NCBI GenBank assembly: GCA_965112735.1
Contig: OZ218960.1
Location: forward strand, 496,001-560,000
Source: Phaeosaccion multiseriatum
Lineage: Eukaryota; Ochrophyta, other classes
Length of the DNA: 64,000 bases
Reading direction: 5' to 3'
Below are positions 1 through 9,043 of the stretch, piece after piece (the stretch's first letter is position 1; each line of letters begins with the position of its first letter). A program made the translations under genes and the position numbers. The notes beneath the pieces are model-generated. The model was not told the origin of the DNA. It worked only from the letters and a program-made list of their open reading frames with translations, and searched no databases.

Positions 1-697
1 TCAGCGCTCTAACCATATGCCTCTACGATTTTCCTCCGGAACGGCTCCCCACTGCCTTTTCCTGTAGTACAGGCTCCCCGGTACCTCGTCCAGCACGCTG
101 GGCGCCCCCTTCGTGCGGGAAAATCCGCTTGAAGATGACTTTTCACCCGCTGGCACTTTCTGGCCAGTACCCACGCTGTGCCTATTTTCTTTTTTGTAGC
201 TTCTCTGTCCCCCCCCCTTTCTCTTCGTCTGTCTTCTCTCCTACAGCCACCTCTTCTCCTTCCCATCCTCTATCTTCTCTCCTGCAGACTTCGAGTCTTT
301 CGCCTTCCCACCCATTTCCTCCACGCGGCAGCCGATTTCCTGCATGGATTACCTGCAGGCCCACAAGCTCAAGTCCGGAGACGCATCGCAGCCAGCCAGA
401 CCGTTATCTGGAGACGCATCGCATCGCAGCCAGACTAACCTCCTCCCCCCCCCCCCCTTGCTCCTTCCACATCCTGCACTCGCCATTTGTGAGTCCCTCC
501 TACTTTTGCTCCTCCTGCGCGCCTCCCCTCCCCCTTTCACCTTCCTATCCTCCACTCTCCCTTCTCCCACTTCTTGCCAACTCCAACCCTCTTCTCTCCT
601 CCTCCTCCCTGCCGAGGGCGCAGCCCGAAGCAACACCTTGTAAGGGTGTAATATAAAAACAACGTACTACATACACCAAGTAGGACCAGTGTTTGTG
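1..697. other. 5' flank of the LRR-KAP gene, no gene seen
   Basis: Pyrimidine-rich DNA upstream of the first gene. Open frames here are low-complexity Ser/Pro/Leu translations of C/T runs and are not credible. A 14-nt word, GGAGACGCATCGCA, occurs twice between about 377 and 425. The only other signal is the TATA-like element listed separately. Confidence 0.6.
652..658 (+). promoter_or_regulatory. TATA-like element
   Basis: TATAAAA lies about 40 nt upstream of the ATG at 698, in an AT-rich patch that contrasts with the surrounding C/T-rich DNA. It could be the core promoter of the LRR-KAP gene, though the spacing implies a very short 5' UTR. Confidence 0.35.
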
Positions 698-3600
698 ATG
701 TCTAACGTTCTAGAGGGACAGCGTAGAATGCTCACGGCCTTCTTCCACGCCACGGGAGGACCCGACTGGTCTAACATCGCAGGATGGAACACGAAAGCAC
801 CAGTAGAAAACTGGGCCGGAGTGACGGTAGAGAATGACTATGTTGTGAAGCTCAATCTGTGGGCGAACCGCCTCAAAGGTGAGAGAGACGTGATTATGGT
901 TGTTCCGCCTGAGGTCCTGAAGAGTATTCTGAAGTATTTCCAGAATGTTCGGAAGTTTTCTCTCTGTTCATGCATCTAGATGTGTTGGGTCTAGAATATT
1001 CGGGAAGGACAATCAAAGCGGGACAAGAGAAGGCACGAGGCGCGGCATGGTGTGGTAGTTCAGCGACCCGTTCGCGTCCCTTTCACTTGATATTAGTGTG
1101 ACCAAAGAACTTTCCTTGCTCCGCAGGGACCATTCCGTTGGAGTTGGGGAAGCTGACAGAGCTTCGAGAACTCCACCTGTCAAAGAACAATCTAGAAGGT
1201 AGGTGGTACGCGTACCTGTTCGCGTCCCATTCACTTGATATTAGTGTGACTCAAGAACTTTCCTCCGCTCCGCAGGGAGCATTCCGAAGGAGTTGGGGAA
1301 GCTTTCAAACCTTCGAGAACTTAAACTGTCATGGAACTCTCTAGAAGGTGAGTGGTACGCGAACCCGTTCGCGTCCCTTTCACTTGATGTAAGTATGGCT
1401 GAAGAACTTTCCTCCGCTCCGCAGGGAACATTCCGCCCGAGCTTGGAAGTCTTGAGAACCTGGCGGTGCTCAACCTGCGGGCCAACGAGCTCACTGGTAA
1501 GTGGTACGCACACCCGTTCGCGTCCCTTTGACTTGATATTAGTGTGACCAAAGAACTTTCCCCCGCTCCATAGGGAGCATTCCAGCTGAGCTTGGAGGTC
1601 TGGAGAAGCTTGAGAAGTTGGGCCTCGCCGACAACAAGCTCACTGGTGAGTGGTACGCACACCCGTCGGCGTCCCTTTCACTTGATTTGAGTATGACCAA
1701 AGAACTGTCCTCCGCTTCGCAGGGAACATTCCACCCGAGCTTAGACGTCTGGGAAATCTTACGGTTTTAAGCCTCTTCTCCAACAAGATCACTGGTGAGT
1801 GGTACGCACACCCGTTCGCGTCCTCTTGACTTGATATTTGTATGACTGAAGAACTATCCTCACATCTCAGGGAGGATTCCGCCGCAATTTGGACAGCTTT
1901 CCAACCTTCGAGAACTTTGGCTCTCCGGGAACCGTCTAGAAGGTGAGTGGTACGCACACCCGTTCGCGTCCCTTTCACCTGATGTTAGTGTGACCAAAGA
2001 TCTTTCCTCCCATCCGCAGGGGACATTCCACCCGAGCTTGGAGGGCTTCAGAACCTTGAGAATCTACACCTCCACAGCAACAAGCTCACTGGTAAGTGGT
2101 ACGCACACCCGTTCGCGTCCCTTTGACTTGATATGAGTATGACCAAAGAACTCCCCTCCGCTCCGCAGAGGGCATTCCAAAGGAGCTTGGAAGTCTGACG
2201 AAGCTTGAGCAATTGTCCCTCTTCCGCAACCAGCTCTCCGGTGAGTGGTACGCACACCCGTTCGCGTCCCTTTGACTTCACTTGATTAGTAGGGTTGAAG
2301 AATTTTCCCCACATCTCAGGGAGCATTCCAGAGGAGCTTGGACAGCTTACGAACCTTCGAGGACTTCGGCTCAACGAGAACAATCTAGATGGTGAGTGGT
2401 ACGCACACCCGTTCGCGTCCCTTTCACTTGATATGAGTATGACCAAAGAACTCTTTTCTCCCACTGCAGGGAGCATTCCACCCGAACTTGGAGGTCTGGA
2501 GAAGCTTGAGGAATGGAACCTCTGCGAGAACAAGCTCAGTGGTAGGTGGTACGCGTACCCGTTCGCGTCCCTTTCACTTGATGTTAGTGTGACCAAAGAA
2601 CTTTCCTTCGCTCCGCAGGGAGCATTCCACCCGAGCTTGGAAGTCTGGAGAAGCTTGAGAAATTGCACCTCTCCCGAAACAAGCTCACTGGTGAGTGGTA
2701 CGCACACCCGTTCGCGTCCCTTTGACTTGATATCAGTATGGCTGAAGAACTTTCCCCGCATCTCAGGGAACATTCCGCCAGAACTAGGACACCTTTCGAA
2801 CCTTCGAGAACTTCAGCTCTACCAGAACAGTCTAGAAGGTAGGTGGTACGCACACCCGTCGGCGTCCCTTTCACTTGATTTGAGTATGACCAAAGAACTT
2901 TCCTTCGCTCCGCAGGGAGCATTCCACCCGAGCTTGGAAGTCTTCGGAACCTGAGGGTGCTCAGCCTCTGGGACAACAAGCTCACTGGTAAGTGGTACGC
3001 ATACCCGTTCGCGTCCCTTTCACTTGATATATGTATGGCTGAAGAACGTTCCCCACATCTCAGGGAATATTCCACCGCAACTAGGACAGCTTTCGAACCT
3101 TCGAGAACTTTGGCTCAACTGGAACAGTCTAGAAGGTAAGTGGTACGCACACCCGTTCGCGTCCCTTTCGCTTGATAGTCGTGTGACAAGAACGTACCTC
3201 CGCTCTGTAGGGAGTATTCCCTTTCACTTGATTGAGTATGACCAAAGAACTCTCCTCCATCTACAGGGAGCATTCCACCCGAGCTTGGACGTCTCGTCAA
3301 GCTCACCCATCTGTTCCTCCATGAAAACCAGCTCTCCGGTGAGTGGTACGCACACCCGTTCGCGTCCCTTTCACTTGATATCAGTGTGACCAAAGAACTT
3401 CCCACCCATCCGCAGGGAGCATTCCAAGAGAGCTTGGACGTCTTCAGAACCTTAAGCGACTGAACCTCAGCAAAAATAACCTCACTGGTGAGTGGTACGC
3501 ACACCCGTTCGCGTCCCTTTGACTTGATGTAAGTATGACCAAAGAACTTTCCTCCGCTCCGCAGGGGAAATTCCGCCCGAGCTTGGAGCTCTGCAGAACC

Positions 3601-6600
3601 TTCAGGATCTGTACCTCTCCAACAATGAGCTCACTGGTGAGTGGTACGCACACCCGTTCGCGTCCCTTTGACTTGATGTTAGTGTGACCAAAGAACTTTC
3701 CTCCGCTCCACAGGGAACATTCCCAAGGAGTTGGGGAAGCTGGCAGAGCTTCGAGGACTTTGGCTCCAAGATAACAATCTAGAAGGTAGGTGGTACGCGA
3801 ACCCCCGCCGCAGCCGCAGCAGTTGGTTGACCCGTTCGCGTCCCTTTCACTTTCTGTTAGTGTGGCCAAAGAACTTTCCTCCACTTCGCAGGGAACACTC
3901 CGCCAGAGCTGGGGCAGCTGATCAACTCAAAGAACTTTCCCCCGCTGCGCAGGCAACACTCCCAAAGAGCTCGGACGTCTCAGCCAGCTGACCGAATTTT
4001 GCCTTCACAGCAACCGGCCTGGTAAGTGGAGCGCATACCCGCTCTTGTCCGCCTCCTTTGGGCTCGTATGTGTATACTGACGCGGGCTCCATTACTGTTT
4101 GAATACGGCAGAGGACGGCACAGCCATGAAGACCTTACGAGAGAGATGGCTTAGTCATGCTGCCCTCGCATCTGCTCCTACTGCGGGCAATTTGACAAGT
4201 GATTCTTCGAGGCAAATTGACGCATTGGACTACAAAACGTATGCAGAGGCGATTTTGTACGGCATTAACCAAGTAGAGGCTCCGATTGCAGTGGGGATTT
4301 ACGGAGAGTGGGGTTGCGGGAAGTCCTTTTTGCTACATGCCATTCGCGAGCAGATATTGCAGCAGCAGAACAAGACGAAGGTTGAGGCAGGAGGGAGTGA
4401 CAAGGGTGCGCAACTACTTGCGCGACGCCTTAAGGGTGCGCGACGCCTCATTGCTTGGCTCGGTCAGTGGTATATGTGGCTGGTGATGGTCTGGTGCTTC
4501 GTGGGGTGGGGGGGCATCAGTGATACAGCCCCATACGGCCACTTCCGCAATGTGCCAGGGATAGTGGACGGAGCCGCTACACAGAGACCGGTCAAGTACA
4601 TCAACGTCGAGTTCAACGCATGTACGTTTACGATTGGCTGTGGGCGATGACTCACTCTCTCCTCCGATGCAATGCCTCCTCTTCTATTCGGCTGTGGCCC
4701 TGATCAGCATCGCGCCCCACCCCGTCTTCCTCCTGTCGTGCTCGCTGACGCTCAGGGCTGTATGCCGGCAGCGATAAGCTCTGGGCAGGCGTGATTCAAG
4801 CAATGTTTAAGGCCGTGGAGGAGCACTCTGACTACGGTGACGAGCTTCGGCTGAGCAGGCTTATCGAGGCGGTGAAGGAGCAGGGCTGGAGGAACTTCGC
4901 TTTCCCGCTGGGCGTGCTCGTAGTGGTAGTGCTGAGCGTACTGACTAGCCTTTCAAAGCTCGATTGGGTAGTGTCGCAACTGAGCGCGGTGTCCGCGGCA
5001 GTGCCTACCCTGCTCGGACTCGTCGGACTGACAGGCGTAGCGCTTCAGACAGGTAAAGTGATTTGTGTTTTATGCGCAAGTCTGAGCGTGTGGTCTCTCT
5101 CTCTACTCTCTCTTAGCTGCCGCCGCTCCCTATTCTCGTTTGCTATGCAGGCGTCTTAGTGTATAGAAATGCCCGGAAGCAAGGCGATATCATCGTTAAA
5201 GAGGCTCAAGACCTTGGAATGGGTGAACAACTCGGTGAGGCAGTATGCTTTGACCTCCGTAAGATTTTTAGCATCAGAGAGGTGCCTCTAACGTCCTTCG
5301 CTCCTGTGTTGTATGTGTCCAGGCTTCATGGCAAGTGTTAGCGATAGGCTTGAATTCCTGTATAAATTCCTAAAGGCCAGTGGCATCAGGCTCTCCGTGG
5401 AGGTGGATGATCTCGACAGGTCAGGAGTCAAGATGGTGTGTTTTTTTCAAGATGTGTGTTTTTATCTCGTGACATGCGTGGGACTTTGGCTTTAAATGTC
5501 CTTCCCCTCTCTGTTGTGCGCTGACTGTTTCAGGTGTGGTGCAAGTCAGGTGATGGCCGTGCTAGAAGCCACTATGCTCCTCCTCTGCAAACACGATGCT
5601 CCCGTGGTTGCCTTCCTCGCGGTCGACCCTCGTGTTGTGGTGACCTCCATCGAGGAGAGTTTTGGCCCTGTCATGCGTGAGGCGGGCATCAGCGGGTCCG
5701 AATACTTGGACAAGATCATCAACTTGCCCTTTTTTCTCCCCGAGGTAGATAAAGAGGCCCAGCGTCTCTTCATGACTGGCCTGCTTTGTGGAAACAATGA
5801 CGACTCAGTCAGGGAGAATCTCAGTGTGCTGGAGTCGTCTGTTTTGAACAGGGAAGGCTACGCATGGGCGAAGTCAAAGGCACCTAAGGAGAGCAGAGAT
5901 GCATCCAAACCGAGGCCGGTGGCTTCCACAGCGTTGAAGCGCGCTCTGTGCAGCTGGGACAAGTGGGATGTCGATGACGTGGAAAGTGGAGGGCCGGGCG
6001 GTGAGGAGGAGGAATGCTGGACAGAATTTGATCGCCTCTTGCCGGCGGTGAACGACGTCACCCCTACTGCAAGCAGTGCTGGCTTGGCTGCCAGAGTGGG
6101 AAAGGACGGACTTGCAGACGTGTGTGTATTTATGAACTGCATGATCATGGCGGGCTTGAAAGCCTGCTCCAAGCCCCAGGAGGCAAAAGGGACAGGAGAA
6201 GAGGCAGCAGACACAGGCGGAGGGGTGGGGTTTGAAGCAACTTCCGGGGGGGGAAGCAGCAACGGCGTGTCGTCAAACGCCGGCAACGACAGCGCGCTGC
6301 CTTCGCCCCATAGGCCCTCCAGCGGCAACGCTGAGGGGGGCGCGGTAAACGAGGGCAACGGCAGCGCGCCGTCTCCACCCGCCGTTAACGGCGACGCTGA
6401 GGGGGGCGCCCCACCGCCGAAGAGAGTGGTTGTAGGAGGAGTTGGAGTGCTGCGGTGCCAATGGGATGAGCTGGAAACCTTCAAGTCCCTCGAGCACTGC
6501 CTGGACAACAACCCGCGGAGGCTTAAACGCATCATCAACATCTTCAACGTGTTGCGAAGGTTGCTTCAGGCCAGGGGCGAGGAGGAATGGCACACCAACC

Positions 6601-7316
6601 CAGTTTTCCGGAAGAAGTTCATTAAATGGGTCATCCTCTGTGAGCAATGGCCGTACCGAACATCTGTGATAGTGACGCTGTTGGATCATCGCATCTTTGA
6701 GGGTGGCTCAGTAAAGCAGCGTAAGCAGAGCGCATGGCTGAAGCCACTCGTGGCTATGGAAGATGACATGAAGGACAACTTCGAGGTGGTGGAGCAGCTC
6801 GCGCACCTCCACCCCAAAGCCGGCAAGCTGCTGCAGATGGACATGGACCCAGAGCGTTTCTGGATGCTCATGCACACCGTGCCCCATCTGACGACCTCCG
6901 ACCTGAAGAGGGGCAGCCCCCTCTTGAGGAACAGTTTCAACCTGAGTCGGTCTGTGCGTGCGCAGGTGGCGACCGGATTCAACGAGCACTTCGTCTTCTC
7001 CGCCGTACAGCATCCGGAGTGCTTGAGAAAGTATGCAGGTGTCGGCCTTCTGAGCTTCCCCAAGGCGAGCGTGGTACAAGATCTTTTGACTTTTGATCAC
7101 CCTGTGTCCTCAGCGGGGGGGGGAGGAGGAACAAGAAGAGGGGGGGAAGGAGGAGAGGAGGATGGGGTTGAGGAGAAGAAACACTCAGAACCTCCCGCGA
7201 AGGAGGAGGATGGGGAGGAGAAGGAGGAACAAGAAGAGGAGGAGGAGGATAACGCCCCACTCAACTGGAGCTTTTTGGTAGAGCATCGAGACTTGATCCC
7301 TCCCTCCATCGTATAG
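698..7316 (+). CDS. LRR-KAP P-loop NTPase, 25 exons
   Basis: Exons: 698-878; eighteen 72-nt exons (1127-1198, 1276-1347, 1425-1496, 1574-1645, 1723-1794, 1871-1942, 2020-2091, 2169-2240, 2320-2391, 2470-2541, 2619-2690, 2767-2838, 2916-2987, 3064-3135, 3267-3338, 3416-3487, 3565-3636, 3714-3785); 3953-4021; 4112-4621; 4756-5052; 5151-5234; 5323-5419; 5534-7316. They sum to 4317 nt (1438 aa) in one frame. Residues 1-60 are an N-terminal LRR cap (FFHATGGPDWSNIAGWNT); residues 61-515 are 19 LRRs of the GxIPxELGxLxxLxxLxLxxNxLxG type. The rest is a KAP-family NTPase: Walker A GEWGCGKS near residue 580, hydrophobic helices between the Walker motifs (around RNFAFPLGVLVVVVLSVL), and Walker B VEVDDLDR near 840. 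A Gly/Asn/Ala-rich insert (6180-6430) and an acidic tail follow. KAP proteins are typically membrane-associated. Function is inferred only: LRR sensing coupled to a membrane NTPase. The skipped remnants at 3211 and 3892 could alter the true model. Confidence 0.85.
3211..3220 (+). pseudogene. Truncated LRR exon remnant 1
   Basis: After an acceptor-like CTGTAG at 3205-3210, the exon start GGAGTATTCC runs straight into intron sequence (CTTTCACTTGATTGAGTATG). The other 62 nt of the exon and the first part of the next intron are missing. The join lies at a shared TCC/CCC, consistent with microhomology-mediated deletion inside the array. The model splices over it from 3135 to 3267. Confidence 0.8.
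3892..3926 (+). pseudogene. Truncated LRR exon remnant 2
   Basis: The first half of an LRR exon (encoding NTPPELGQLIN) follows a normal TTCGCAG acceptor, then changes abruptly at about 3927 into the intron tail TCAAAGAACTTTCC...GCGCAG, with no donor. The second half of the exon and most of the following intron are deleted. The next intact exon starts at 3953. Confidence 0.75.
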
Positions 7317-7367
7317 ATTGGTTGAGCCGCGCACTGATTATACATTAGACAGTAGAGTTCAGTTTAT

Positions 7368-7456
7368 GGAGTCGCCAAAGGAGTCGCCAATGGAGAGTCG
7401 CGAAAGGAATCGCGAATGAAGTCGCCAATGGAATCGCGAATGTGGTCGCCAAAGGA
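7368..7456. repeat. GTCGCCAA / ATCGCGAA tandem repeat
   Basis: About six degenerate copies of a 15-nt unit alternating GGAGTCGCCAATG and GGAATCGCGAATG. TCGCGA in the second form is palindromic. It lies immediately 3' of the LRR-KAP stop codon, so it may fall in the 3' UTR. Confidence 0.7.
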
Positions 7457-7512
7457 GGTCACTGTTCGCTGTTGGTGCATGTGTACCCCACGAGCCACAT
7501 AGCAGCTCACGG

Positions 7513-7567
7513 TTTTGTCATTCTATGAAACTGTCATAATGCTTTTGTCATTCTATGAAAATGTCAT
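7513..7567. repeat. Two copies of a 25-nt TTTTGTCATTCTATGAAA repeat
   Basis: TTTTGTCATTCTATGAAA followed by (C/A)TGTCATA occurs at 7513 and 7543, a 30-nt period. Each copy contains partly complementary TGTCATtctATGA elements. Confidence 0.8.
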
Positions 7568-8796
7568 AGAAGATTGCGACCCTAAGCGACCGGGCTGCCC
7601 CACAGGAGCCCGTTCTCACCATATCTGCCTGGGCCTGGGCCATTGACATATGGACCATCTAATCTGAGGCCTTCCAACAGCATCGCCCGCCTCTTCTATC
7701 TCCTGCCGCTGTCCGGCCCTACCCAGTCTTCTTGTGGAAGACCGGGCCTTCGCCCTCCTCTCCCTCCTCCGCCCAAAGCATAGACTTGTCGGCCCGTTCG
7801 ACGCATTCTGCTTCTTCCGCTTCTTCGCCGCACCCTCACTTCGCTCCTCTTCTCCTTCCCCCCTGCGCCCTTCCCCTCCGTCCCAGCTTCCAATGGATGG
7901 ATGCGTATGCCAGGTGGGTCAAGCGGAAAAGCAACCTCGTTCACGTAGAAGAGGGCAAGTGACATGTGTCAACATGCTCTATTTCTTATAGTAACACCTA
8001 CACCTTCGCGTCTAATACCATAGCACAAGTCTCGTCTATGTGTGCGATAAAGCAGTAGGAAATGTAGAAGGCGCTAATGTCACCTTGTGCGACCACCACC
8101 ACTCTTACTGGTACCACGGTTGCTACTATCACTGCTGGCACATGTAGTACCTACATAGACCCCATCGCGTTGCTCGGCGGTGAGGGGCATACTCCACGTC
8201 CCCCTCAAGGCCCTCTTCCCGTACTCACCAGCCTTGAACTTCCTCTCCACTCTGTCGAACGTCTCCACGAGGGGGTGGTGCCACCATGTACAGAAGTTTT
8301 GATGTGCTGGGAGAAGTCCAGATCGCCGGTCCAATATGACTTGCTTCTCGTATACATGCGCCCCCACCACATGTCGTTGTCGGACTGACCCAAACTCGCG
8401 CCTACACCTCCATCATGGTGTGCGCCGACTTTCGCCAAGAACCCCCGCGGACAAGAGTCCCTCCATACCAGACCGCCCCCTTTCTCTCTGGCACGAGGAC
8501 TTACCAATAGGGTCAATGGAAAACATGAGATCATAGACGGACTGTGACGAGAAAACCTCTGCCCGAAGTCTGCGGAGCCTCGACAAAAGAATATTGGTAT
8601 CGTCGCCAGATAGCAGAGCGTGTCTCGCATCCCCAAGATCAAGCCCCCGATGACACGCCCATTAGTCTTCACGTCAGCGATAAACTTGTCCATAGACGCT
8701 CCATTGAGTAGAAGAACCTTGGTGACATCAACGTCTTCATTCCTTATGGCGAAGGTGAGCGGTGTGCAGGTGTTGGTGCCCCCTGGCCCTGGACAC

Positions 8797-8971
8797 TGTG
8801 GAGTAGGCCACTCTTTCATGCCAAATCGGAAACCCGAGGCAATTGTTTAATATATTCTACTCTCGTTCTATCAATAAGGTTTTGACGTCTTATCTCTCCC
8901 ACCAAGGAGTGGGGAGTCCACAGACAAAGAGTGTGAGTTACAGTTAGTTAGCGCAAGTTCACCGACGCTAC
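8797..8971 (+). repeat. 5' LTR of the retrotransposon
   Basis: Begins TGTGGAGTAGGCC after the flank GGACAC and ends GACGCTAC before TATAATCG. It matches 14064-14238 over its length except for one T/C difference. The primer-binding site is not obvious directly after the LTR; a candidate TGGTGATACCAG lies about 25 nt downstream. Confidence 0.92.
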
Positions 8972-9043
8972 TATAATCGATTATTACTCAGTATTGGTGA
9001 TACCAGAACTGAAGAAAGATTCAAGAAGACCGGAGAGGCCAGG

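Larger units (their letters stand above)
1127..4021 (+). repeat. Tandem [intron + LRR exon] array, about 149-nt unit
   Basis: Nineteen LRR exons alternate with 76-79-nt introns. Every exon interrupts a glycine codon in phase 1 (G|GN), so units can be gained or lost without a frameshift. Introns share the start GTGAGTGGTACGCACACC, a middle CGCGTCCCTTTCACTTGAT and an end CAAAGAAC...CCGCAG. By eye they are nearly identical along the array, while exons differ at many LRR positions. Two subfamilies are visible: LSNL/NxLEG exons at 1871, 2320, 2767 and 3064 are preceded by introns with TGAAGAA and an ATCTCAG acceptor; LEKL/NKLTG exons are preceded by CAAAGAA and a GCAG acceptor. Confidence 0.9.
7317..8204. 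other. Intergenic region with short tandem repeats
   Basis: Contains the two repeat clusters listed separately and, from about 7700, low-complexity C/T-rich DNA. The 3' end of the ankyrin gene on the minus strand may extend into 8000-8204, but its last exon was not identified. Confidence 0.5.

Noticed and set aside
1-30. tRNA fragment on the minus strand (ATGGTTAGAGCGCTGA resembles a D-arm)
   Set aside because: The complementary 5' half of the D-stem is absent and the sequence is cut by the window edge; it also contains the dispersed AGAGGCATATGG word, which explains it better.
1127-4021. CRISPR array (regular ~77-nt repeats with 72-nt spacers)
   Set aside because: The variable segments are phase-conserved LRR coding exons and the repeats are GT-AG introns in a eukaryotic gene.
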